A stretch of DNA of 64,000 nt. It comes from JAJRRH01 sp047638815 (GTDB lineage Bacteria; Bacteroidota; Bacteroidia; Flavobacteriales_D; JABDKJ01). The first letter of the stretch is position 1. Each line of letters opens with the position of its first letter. The stretch lies in contig JBLIMR010000005.1 in assembly GCA_047638815.1 (NCBI GenBank), positions 1 to 64,000 of the forward strand. The letters run 5' to 3'. The notes beneath the pieces were generated by a model. It made no database searches and was not told the DNA's origin. It was given only the letters and a program-made list of their open reading frames with translations. Shown in pieces: positions 17,065-24,807 of this stretch. A program made the position numbers and the translations under genes.

Positions 17065-20000
17065 TTAGAAATCCATTCTAAGACCTAACTGAATAGTTCT
17101 AGCTCTTAAGTAGTTGTATTGGTTAAGTAATCTCATGTTATAAAAATTCTCGAATGCATCTGGGTCAATTGATCCATCAATTTCTTGTTGACCAGGACCT
17201 GAAGCTAAATAACCATCATTATCCGGAGACCCAGTAAATGTATATACGTTTCTCACAAGATCACCATTCAATACGTTATTGATCAAGAGATAAACATTCA
17301 TGTTTGCAGACTTAGATTTTTCACCATCTTCTCCTCCTTTACCGAATTTCAATACTAAGTCTTTATCAATTTGTAGATTTAACTGGGCAGTTCCAGGCTG
17401 ACGGGCACCATTAACCGTACCTAAAAGACCCCTTCCACCTCTTAATAGGTTGTCCGCATTTCTCGAAGCACTGTAAGGTGTACCAGAACCGATATCACCA
17501 ATAAGATTGAATCCTACATTCTGAAATACTTTCTGACCAAACCATACTGGACCATTATAATCTGCCCCTTCACCATATCTATAATCCAATGTTATATTGA
17601 TAGCATGTCTTCTATCAAAGTTTACTGGATTGATATTTCTCAAGTTAGGTTGTCCATTTCTAGCCAAAACCAAACCAGATGTAGCGTTAGAACCTGTACT
17701 ACTAGCAAACTGTAAAGTATAATTTGCCAACATTCTTACATTACCTGTTCTTCGCAAGTCATAAGCAAATGTCATACCTTTAACTGTACCAAAATCAATG
17801 TTTCTGTATGAAAGGTAACTATTAGGCCATGCTTCAGGCAAGAATCTAACATTAATCATATCTCTCATATCTCTGTAAAATCCAGAAATTTTAAGAGAAG
17901 AACTCTTTGTTAATACTTGTTGAAACCCAAGTTCAAAATCAATAGTTTTTGATGGCTTCAATCTTGCGTTTCTCACTGCATTGTTACCATTAGTTTCAAT
18001 AAAATCAAGTGCAATTAAATCCAATCTATTTTCATTTGCACCTGGTCTTTGAGTCAATACGTCATAATGAGCAAAGAATACCGCTTCATCTGATATTGGG
18101 AATGAAAAGGCCAAACGAGGCATAACATTTACAGCAGGAGCATAATCTTCAAATCCCTTAGAGTCTAATAATTGTGGCGCGTCCAATTCAACAGTTTCAG
18201 GTGTTAAATATGGTCCAAATAAAGTAGAACCACTAATAGGAGCAGGACTCGCAATAGATACACCGTTTGCATCAAACCAATCATCACCGCTTCTATAACC
18301 TACTACGTTTATATCATTAGCATTTGCAGTGTAATCCTCAACATACAATACATAGTCATCATCTATATTTGACGGTGCTTGGAAATTTTCCAGAGGGCTA
18401 TTTCCAACCGTGTAGAAATCACCAACTACATATTCATCTTTCAATACTTTTTGGTTTGCATCATATCTATCCACACGAACACCAACATTGAAGATAATGT
18501 CATCGAATGTGAATTTATCCATCAAGTAGAAGGCATTATATATAGGTCTAAATGCACCAATTAATTTTGTGCTGTATCCCTGGTCATCAACATCATTAAA
18601 ATAGTCATCGAAGCTTGGATCAGAAGTAAGTTTATTGCCTGTATGGTCAAATCCATAGTAACTAACCAAATTCGAACCGTTTTGCAATAGATCATCAGCA
18701 CTAAACATATCGATGTTCAACAATTCAACATCCGTTCCATCAATATTTGTTTGTTCGATGTCGTTTAAGCCAAGAGTATTTCGGAAATTTACATTGAACA
18801 AAGTTGGATTTTGAGTGGGCGCTAAAACCCAATCATACTGCCAATTACCATCTATCGGAATTGCACTTTGAATGGTATCAACAACTTCAGTTTGCTCCAA
18901 TAATAACTGTCTCCCTCTACCCCATAATCCTGAAGGTGCTAAATCATAACCTCTATCAACTCTTTGTTCGTACTCAACACCAAGCGTCACAGCGTGGTCA
19001 CCAACATCAGCTGATCCACTTGCCACAATTCTCACTTGACTATTATCTCTTTTCCTGTAAAAGTTTGGGGAAAGTCCTGGAGCATTCCAAAGACTGTATA
19101 TATTTCTTTGTGCGTCACCATTTCTCAAAGCCCCTGCTCCCGAAATTAATTCAAGGTTTCTAAATGCCTCAACATCATCAATTTCATTAAAATACTGAGA
19201 TGTAATACCTGCTAAATCAGGATTGGTTTCAGATGGTGTAAACACAACCAATGTGTCTTCAATTCCATTTTGGAAATTCCCAATACCCTGAACTTCTGTA
19301 TATGATGTTTGACTAAATATATCAAATTTACCCACATGACCATATCTAAAGAAGTCATCACCATGATCTTCATTTTCAATGGTCGTAGTGTTTTTCGAAT
19401 AATCAGCACTAATGGTATAGAAAGCATTCTTTACTACCGCTTTATTATCAGCACTTTCATCTGATCTAAATCTTTGTGTAAACCTTGCGAATGTCCTCCA
19501 AGAAAGAACTTTTTCATTTTCATTATTATTATAATTAAGCAGCGAATTTGACCGCCCTTGACCTCCAGGGAAACCTGTCGTACCAGTATAACTTCTAAAC
19601 AAATACTCATTAGTGTTTAGGTAATCTCCAGAAGCACCTAAAGAAAAGGTAACATCGGGACTTACATTAAAATCAAGCTTCCCCGATAGTGATCCACCTG
19701 TTTCATCTGCATTTCTACTAGCATCTCTTTTTTCGAAATCACCAGCATCTAAAAAATTCGCTCGAGAATTCAAACTATAAGAAGTTGCTTCACCATCCTC
19801 TATAACATCAATAATACTTGGGTTTACTTCCAAGTCCCTCAAAACTTCGTCTTTCACATACCAGTGTCCAACCGCAGATGGTCTTGCATCTTCAAATTTC
19901 CTATAATTTCCAGATAGGAAAAATCCCAAGAGCGGTGAAGTATTGGCTCCCATTGAATCTTTTTTAAACAAAATTGGTCCAGCGACATAAGCTTCCAATT

Positions 20001-20775
20001 GCGTTCTTCCGAATGCATCGAGCCCTACATTCTCATCTCCAGATTGCAATCCGGAAGAAAGAAAATCAAATCCACCGAAGAATGTACTTTGAGCACCCCT
20101 TGTTGTAATACTAATAATACCCCCAACGGCATCTCCAATATTTGCTGGTATACCTCCTGTAATTACAGATACCTCTTGGATTGCTGATTTTGGCAGATTA
20201 GAACTACCTCTTACTTTAATACCGTCAATATAAAAGAATGTATCCGATCCCCTAGCTCCACGAACAGAAACCTCACCTTCTGTTGTTCCAGAACTTGAGA
20301 CTCCACCTACAGTTGTTGCAACTGAAGTTGCAGAACGCGCTGACATCTTTGAAATATCTTCTCTTGAAACTGATCCACCTGATGAACCACCATCCTTTTC
20401 AATAAGTGGTTTCTTATATTTAGTAATTATTACTTCATCTAGATTCATTCCTGATTCCATTCCAAAATTTTGGAATTTAATTTTCCCACCAGAAATCACA
20501 ACGCCAGCAACCACCTTTGGATTATAACCTACAAAATCACACCTCACATTATATGATCCAACATCAATTGGTTTGATAGTAAACTTACCGTCAAAATCTG
20601 TGGAGGCAGCTGCTACTTGAGTGGAACCATTTAATACTACGACTGTAGCAAATGGCAAAGCTTCTCCTGTGGTCTTGTCTGTGACAATCCCTTTTAAAGT
20701 TCCAGAAGTTGCTTGCGCCATGCTTACTGTGGCAATAAAAAAGCAAAATACGATAGTGAGTAGATTTCTTAACAT
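17065..20775 (-). CDS. TonB-dependent receptor with N-terminal carboxypeptidase-regulatory-like domain
   Basis: A 1236-residue outer-membrane receptor. It begins with a signal peptide (1-20, ending SMAQ) and a CarboxypepD_reg-like beta-sandwich (about 22-108: GTLKGIVTDKTTGEALPFATVVV, then GYNPKVVAGVVI). The plug follows (about 130-235) with SVRGARGSDTFFYIDGIKVRG and GGIPANIGDAVGGIISITTRG, then a very large 22-strand barrel ending in the aromatic terminus GLRMDF. The extracellular loops are long and acidic, which makes it larger than most siderophore receptors. Unlike SusC it has no SusD partner; instead the next two genes encode a giant secreted protein and a PorV-like barrel. The substrate is unknown; a coupled binding and export/import role is an inference. 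Confidence 0.9.
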   Translation of the reverse strand: MLRNLLTIVFCFFIATVSMAQATSGTLKGIVTDKTTGEALPFATVVVLNGSTQVAAASTDFDGKFTIKPIDVGSYNVRCDFVGYNPKVVAGVVISGGKIKFQNFGMESGMNLDEVIITKYKKPLIEKDGGSSGGSVSREDISKMSARSATSVATTVGGVSSSGTTEGEVSVRGARGSDTFFYIDGIKVRGSSNLPKSAIQEVSVITGGIPANIGDAVGGIISITTRGAQSTFFGGFDFLSSGLQSGDENVGLDAFGRTQLEAYVAGPILFKKDSMGANTSPLLGFFLSGNYRKFEDARPSAVGHWYVKDEVLRDLEVNPSIIDVIEDGEATSYSLNSRANFLDAGDFEKRDASRNADETGGSLSGKLDFNVSPDVTFSLGASGDYLNTNEYLFRSYTGTTGFPGGQGRSNSLLNYNNNENEKVLSWRTFARFTQRFRSDESADNKAVVKNAFYTISADYSKNTTTIENEDHGDDFFRYGHVGKFDIFSQTSYTEVQGIGNFQNGIEDTLVVFTPSETNPDLAGITSQYFNEIDDVEAFRNLELISGAGALRNGDAQRNIYSLWNAPGLSPNFYRKRDNSQVRIVASGSADVGDHAVTLGVEYEQRVDRGYDLAPSGLWGRGRQLLLEQTEVVDTIQSAIPIDGNWQYDWVLAPTQNPTLFNVNFRNTLGLNDIEQTNIDGTDVELLNIDMFSADDLLQNGSNLVSYYGFDHTGNKLTSDPSFDDYFNDVDDQGYSTKLIGAFRPIYNAFYLMDKFTFDDIIFNVGVRVDRYDANQKVLKDEYVVGDFYTVGNSPLENFQAPSNIDDDYVLYVEDYTANANDINVVGYRSGDDWFDANGVSIASPAPISGSTLFGPYLTPETVELDAPQLLDSKGFEDYAPAVNVMPRLAFSFPISDEAVFFAHYDVLTQRPGANENRLDLIALDFIETNGNNAVRNARLKPSKTIDFELGFQQVLTKSSSLKISGFYRDMRDMINVRFLPEAWPNSYLSYRNIDFGTVKGMTFAYDLRRTGNVRMLANYTLQFASSTGSNATSGLVLARNGQPNLRNINPVNFDRRHAINITLDYRYGEGADYNGPVWFGQKVFQNVGFNLIGDIGSGTPYSASRNADNLLRGGRGLLGTVNGARQPGTAQLNLQIDKDLVLKFGKGGEDGEKSKSANMNVYLLINNVLNGDLVRNVYTFTGSPDNDGYLASGPGQQEIDGSIDPDAFENFYNMRLLNQYNYLRARTIQLGLRMDF

Positions 20776-21010
20776 ACAATTTATTTTGTTGAATTAATTT
20801 TATTCAATTTTTCTAAACAAAGATCGTAAAGATATATATTTTAATATTTCTTTAACAAATTAAAGTCTAATTCTAATCGAATTATTTTTAGGTGAAAAAT
20901 TAACCCATTGATTCTTCATCATTTAAAAATCATAGGTGAAAATAATATTGTATTCCTGAATGAGCATATAAAATGTTAAAATGATTTTAACATAATTACA
21001 GCTCTATGTA

Positions 21011-21334
21011 TCACTTCCTTCTTCTTTTACGAGTAAAAATTCTCTTAAAAAAAGGCTTCCTCTTACCTGTATCATATCTACGGGCAGCTTTCCTAGACTT
21101 CTTCATCCTTTTACGCACGGGCTTTTCCTGTAAATCATTATGCTTCTTTCGACCCTTCTCTTCAGCTATTTCAAAGTCCTTTTTCCGATCCTCCTGCTTC
21201 TTCATCAACTCTTTCTTTTGACTCTTAGTCGATTTTCTTTTCTGTGCATCAGCCTCAGATAAAAAAGCACTATTAAATACAATTAGAATAAATAAGAGTC
21301 TTAATACGAAGTGAAATTTCGTTTTCGAATACAT
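21011..21334 (-). CDS. Small, highly basic exported protein
   Basis: A protein of about 107 residues with a clear signal peptide (hydrophobic core LRLLFILIVF, cleavage near ADAQ) and a mature part made almost entirely of lysine, arginine, glutamate and aspartate. The C-terminus is a cluster of basic residues (FFKRIFTRKRRRK). I cannot name a domain. Similar short basic exported proteins occur in Cytophagales but their role is unknown; binding to anionic envelope polymers would be an inference. The ATG at 21334 is chosen over that at 21355 since it starts nearer the basic n-region of the signal peptide. The adjacent 20776-21010 stretch holds only AT-rich sequence and the receptor leader. Confidence 0.68.
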   Translation of the reverse strand: MYSKTKFHFVLRLLFILIVFNSAFLSEADAQKRKSTKSQKKELMKKQEDRKKDFEIAEEKGRKKHNDLQEKPVRKRMKKSRKAARRYDTGKRKPFFKRIFTRKRRRK

Positions 21335-21438
21335 TAATAATATATCTAGATTCACTGGAATAAAATGATCACAAAAAATATATCCTTAATTTTGATAATC
21401 TTTTCGCAGCAAAAGCGTTCAGATCAAAGATAACATCT

Positions 21439-21867
21439 ATGCGTAAATTTATTATATTCTTCATATTGTTTTGCACAATTCCATCTTGCAAAGACAATAA
21501 TAACAACAGTAATATCCCAGATGTATTCGTTGACATCTCCCTTTCATTAAGTTTACCTTCATATAATGGCCTTATGTTGCCTGGCAATTCGATCAATATT
21601 ACGGGAGGTTCAAATGGGATTATTGTATACGCAATATCAAATGAAGATTTTGTGGCATTTGACCGCCATTGCACTTACGACATTAATGGCTTTCATCGAG
21701 TTATAGTTTCGAGTCCGGGAAGCACTGTTGCTGAAGATACTGATGGGTGCGGATCAAGATTCTCAATAATTACTGGGGATGTGCTTCAGAACCCAGCATC
21801 CATTCCTCTTAAGGCTTACAATACAGAGTACTTTCCTGGGACAAACGTTTTGAGGATCTACAACTGA
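21439..21867 (+). CDS. Rieske-like lipoprotein with missing cluster ligands
   Basis: A 142-residue predicted lipoprotein: the N-terminal hydrophobic stretch ends in TIPSC, with Cys17 as the likely lipidation site. The rest resembles the small Rieske-type beta-sandwich lipoproteins of Bacteroidota: GIIVYAISNEDFVAFDRHC (first loop, Cys78), DGCGSRFSIITGDVLQNPASIPLKAY (second loop, Cys104). A working Rieske site needs C-x-H and C-x-x-H; here position 80-81 is Tyr-Asp and no histidine follows Cys104, so a 2Fe-2S cluster is not expected unless other residues substitute. It probably sits in the periplasm or on the outer membrane. Function is unknown. It stands alone, convergent with ahcY, and shares a terminator with it. 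Confidence 0.72.
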   Translation: MRKFIIFFILFCTIPSCKDNNNNSNIPDVFVDISLSLSLPSYNGLMLPGNSINITGGSNGIIVYAISNEDFVAFDRHCTYDINGFHRVIVSSPGSTVAEDTDGCGSRFSIITGDVLQNPASIPLKAYNTEYFPGTNVLRIYN

Positions 21868-21883
21868 AAAAATAAGGCAAAAA

Positions 21884-21911
21884 AAAATGCCTGTCGTATG
21901 ACAGGCATTTT
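21884..21911. terminator. Bidirectional terminator between the Rieske-like gene and ahcY
   Basis: A 12-base-pair stem (AAAATGCCTGTC / GACAGGCATTTT) with a GTAT loop. On the minus strand the stem is followed by TTT from an A-rich plus-strand run, giving a strong terminator for ahcY; on the plus strand the stem itself ends in TTTT and serves the Rieske-like gene. Confidence 0.85.
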
Positions 21912-21932
21912 AAATTCAATTCTAGACTAGTT

Positions 21933-23246
21933 CTAATATCTGTACAATTCTGGCTTATACGGTCCCTGCTTAGGAATATTAATATAATCACTTTGTTCAG
22001 TCGTCAATTCCTCTAACTCTACACCAATTTTAGATAAATGCAGTCTTGCTACTTTTTCATCTAAATTTTTTGGAAGCGTATAGACTTTGTTTTCATACTT
22101 CTCAGCGCTTTGCCACAACTCTAATTGGGCCAATACTTGATTGGTAAATGAATTGGACATTACAAATGATGGATGTCCTGTTGCACAACCCAAGTTCACC
22201 AATCTTCCTTCAGCTAATAATATTACGTCTTTACCATTAATGGTATACTTATCCACTTGAGGTTTGATCTCTATTTTTGAATCACCATGGTTGTCATTTA
22301 ACCATGCCACATCAATTTCATTGTCAAAGTGACCAATATTACAAACGATCGCTTTATCCTTCATTAGTTTAAAGTGATCCGATTTGATTACATCTTTATT
22401 TCCAGTAGCGGTAACTATGATGTCACCTTCTGGTGCTGCGTTAACCATTTTTTTAACTTCAAATCCATCCATTGCCGCTTGAAGCGCACATATCGGATCG
22501 ATTTCAGTAACAATAACTCTTGCTCCAGCTCCAGCCAAGGAAGCAGCTGACCCCTTCCCAACATCACCATAACCAGCAACCACTGCAACTTTTCCAGCAA
22601 TCATGACATCAGTAGCACGTCTAATTGCATCTACTAGAGACTCCTTACATCCGTACTTATTGTCAAATTTCGATTTTGTAACAGAGTTATTGATATCTAT
22701 TGCCGGAAGCGTCAATGTTCCATTCGCCTCTCTTTCTACAAGTCTGTGCACTCCTGTAGTAGTTTCTTCGGAAATACCCCTGATCTCATTAGCCAACTCT
22801 GGATAAACATCCAAGACCATGTTGGTAAGATCACCACCATCGTCCAAAATCATATTTAATGGTTTTCCACCATCAAAGACCAAAGTTTGTTCAATACACC
22901 ATTCGAATTCTTCTTCTGACTCACCTTTCCAAGCAAAAGTTGGAATTCCTGCGGCAGCCATTGCTGCAGCTGCTTGATCTTGTGTAGAGAAAATATTACA
23001 TGAAGACCAACGTACTTCAGCACCCAACTCCACTAATGTCTCCATTAGGACTGCCGTTTGAATAGTCATATGCAAACAACCAGCGATCCTGGCACCTTTT
23101 AAAGGCTTTTCTTTTCCAAATTCTTTTCTTAGCGACATTAAGCCCGGCATTTCTGCTTCAGCCAATCCAATTTCTTTACGTCCCCAATCTGCTAATTTTA
23201 TATCCTTAACTTTGTAAGGCAAAACATCTGTTTTTAACAAGTCCAT
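21933..23246 (-). CDS. ahcY: Adenosylhomocysteinase (S-adenosyl-L-homocysteine hydrolase)
   Basis: A 437-residue enzyme that splits S-adenosylhomocysteine into adenosine and homocysteine, removing the inhibitor produced by methyltransferases. Family landmarks include ARIAGCLHMTIQTAVLMETL, the substrate region WSSCNIFSTQDQAAAA, DDGGDLT, the NAD-binding VVAGYGDVGKGSAASLAGAGARVIVTEIDP, and the C-terminal lysine-tyrosine NAD-contact end KPELYRY. Length and order match the bacterial form, which lacks the longer insertion of some orthologues. It is monocistronic, with its own promoter box at 23282-23289 and a strong terminator. Confidence 0.97.
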   Translation of the reverse strand: MDLLKTDVLPYKVKDIKLADWGRKEIGLAEAEMPGLMSLRKEFGKEKPLKGARIAGCLHMTIQTAVLMETLVELGAEVRWSSCNIFSTQDQAAAAMAAAGIPTFAWKGESEEEFEWCIEQTLVFDGGKPLNMILDDGGDLTNMVLDVYPELANEIRGISEETTTGVHRLVEREANGTLTLPAIDINNSVTKSKFDNKYGCKESLVDAIRRATDVMIAGKVAVVAGYGDVGKGSAASLAGAGARVIVTEIDPICALQAAMDGFEVKKMVNAAPEGDIIVTATGNKDVIKSDHFKLMKDKAIVCNIGHFDNEIDVAWLNDNHGDSKIEIKPQVDKYTINGKDVILLAEGRLVNLGCATGHPSFVMSNSFTNQVLAQLELWQSAEKYENKVYTLPKNLDEKVARLHLSKIGVELEELTTEQSDYINIPKQGPYKPELYRY

Positions 23247-23281
23247 AAACTATAATTTTTTTCTTTTTTTGAAATATTTTG

Positions 23282-23312
23282 CAAAAGTAGTCATTAAACT
23301 CATGCAAATAAA
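23282..23312 (-). promoter_or_regulatory. Candidate ahcY promoter
   Basis: On the minus strand TACTTTTG (23289-23282) matches TAnnTTTG exactly, followed by CA, about 36 bases before the ahcY ATG. A T-rich TTTATTTG upstream supplies a possible -33 element, but its exact register is unclear. Confidence 0.45.
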
Positions 23313-23362
23313 GGGTTTGTAAATGGTTAATAATTGACACGACTACTTCACAACGTTTAACT

Positions 23363-23998
23363 ATGAGCCTAATTATCAATAACATCATTGCCGGAGAGGA
23401 TCACTTGGCAGTCTGGCATGTCACAGAATCATTAGAAGAATTGACTGAGCGCTTTTTCGGTAAGACACCTAAAGGAGAGAATTGGGAAACTTATAATGCA
23501 CTGAAACTAGATAAAGTAAAAAAACAATGGCTCGCCACTCGACTGGCAATTAGAACAATAAGCAACAGTGATCCTGAAATTACCTATGATGAGCATGGAG
23601 CTCCGTGGATACAAATCGAAGGTTGGGAATTATCGATCAGTCATTCTGCCGAATGGATTGCGGTTCTTTTATCAAAAAACTCAATGATTGGCATTGATTT
23701 ACAGGCACACAATTCAAAAATAACAAACATTGTGAATAAATTTACACACCAAACTGAATATAATCACTGGCTAGAAAATGAAAGTATCGACTACCTTCAT
23801 GCGTTATGGACGATCAAAGAAGCCGTGTACAAATGTTTCAAACACTCTCAGGCATTTAAACAAATTCAAATAACTTCGAAGTGGCCTTTCGCAAGCGCAC
23901 TAGTTAACTGCACTGTGACTCGAGAAAACAGAACTTATAACTTTATGGTTGAACATCAAAAAATCGGATCGTTCTATCTGTCACATGTCCGATTGTAG
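23363..23998 (+). CDS. 4'-phosphopantetheinyl transferase superfamily protein
   Basis: A 211-residue Sfp-like enzyme that would attach the phosphopantetheine arm of coenzyme A to a carrier protein. The two diagnostic motifs are visible: IGIDLQ with Asp112, and WTIKEAVYK with Lys152-Glu153 and a second lysine downstream. The second acidic residue of the first motif (Glu in Sfp) is replaced by Gln114, a variant that also occurs in some active members. An upstream ISHSAEWIAVLLS segment matches the conserved serine-histidine region. The gene is divergent from ahcY and 44 bases upstream of the prenylglyceryl phosphate synthase. The target carrier protein, ACP or another, is not in the window. Confidence 0.85.
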   Translation: MSLIINNIIAGEDHLAVWHVTESLEELTERFFGKTPKGENWETYNALKLDKVKKQWLATRLAIRTISNSDPEITYDEHGAPWIQIEGWELSISHSAEWIAVLLSKNSMIGIDLQAHNSKITNIVNKFTHQTEYNHWLENESIDYLHALWTIKEAVYKCFKHSQAFKQIQITSKWPFASALVNCTVTRENRTYNFMVEHQKIGSFYLSHVRL

Positions 23999-24042
23999 TT
24001 GATGGATTTAATATTTAAATTTGTATCAAATAATCTTACCCC

Positions 24043-24780
24043 TTGAACCTATACGAACAAATATTTGAAAGAGCCAAAAAAGGCAAAAAATCTATCGCTA
24101 TTCTTTTGGATCCTGATAAGGTGGATGAGAAGACACTCGATCAAACATTGGTCGCCTTTCAAGCTATTGGTGTTGATTATTTTTTTGTTGGTGGGAGCTT
24201 ACTGATGAGTTCTAGTTTTAATGAAAAAGTGGATCTAATAAAATCTAAAAGCGACATTCCCATCATCCTATTCCCTGGTAGCGCAATGCAAATTAGTGAT
24301 AAAGCGGATGCCATATTACTACTTTCATTAATCTCAGGTAGAAATCCTGAATTACTCATTGGTCAACATGTCCTTGCCGCTCCTTCTCTAAAGAAGTCAT
24401 CTTTGGAAATAATACCAACTGGTTATCTATTGATCGATGGGGGGAAGTCTACAACAGCACATTATATTAGTCAAACATTACCGATCCCAATGGACAAACC
24501 CGAAATAGCATCATGTACTGCCATGGCTGGAGAAATGTTGGGATTGAAACTAATGTATCTCGATGGTGGCAGTGGCGCCAAACTTCCTGTGTCTCAGCAA
24601 ATGATTTCGGAAGTTAAAAGAAACACATCTGTGCCTCTTGTTGTTGGTGGTGGAATAAAGAATAAAACTTCCGTGGACAAAGCATTTCAGGCAGGGGCTG
24701 ATATTGTCGTTATCGGAAACTCACTGGAAAAAAATCCCGAGTTACTGGCAGAATTTTTTGAATCTGAATATCTAACGTAA
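24043..24780 (+). CDS. Geranylgeranylglyceryl/heptaprenylglyceryl phosphate synthase (PcrB/GGGPS family)
   Basis: A 245-residue TIM-barrel enzyme that joins glycerol-1-phosphate to a long polyprenyl diphosphate through an ether bond. Recognised features are AILLDPDKVDEKTL at the N-terminus, DYFFVGGSLLMSS, ILFPGSAMQIS, YLDGGSGAKLPVS, and the phosphate-binding VVGGGIKNKTSVDKAFQAGADIVVIGNSLEK. Bacteroidota enzymes of this group fall with the geranylgeranyl-specific GGGPS type. The start is TTG at 24043, the only sensible start before the conserved LYEQIFERAK. It is co-directional with the phosphopantetheinyl transferase. The bacterial product is a precursor whose later fate is uncertain. Confidence 0.9.
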   Translation: MNLYEQIFERAKKGKKSIAILLDPDKVDEKTLDQTLVAFQAIGVDYFFVGGSLLMSSSFNEKVDLIKSKSDIPIILFPGSAMQISDKADAILLLSLISGRNPELLIGQHVLAAPSLKKSSLEIIPTGYLLIDGGKSTTAHYISQTLPIPMDKPEIASCTAMAGEMLGLKLMYLDGGSGAKLPVSQQMISEVKRNTSVPLVVGGGIKNKTSVDKAFQAGADIVVIGNSLEKNPELLAEFFESEYLT

Positions 24781-24807
24781 AACAGCTTGAAGTCTTAATG
24801 CTTATTC

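Noticed and set aside
18804..19163. 119-residue open frame on the plus strand opposite the TonB receptor
   Set aside because: It is antisense to a well-supported receptor gene, has no signal or domain pattern and looks like a shadow of that coding sequence.
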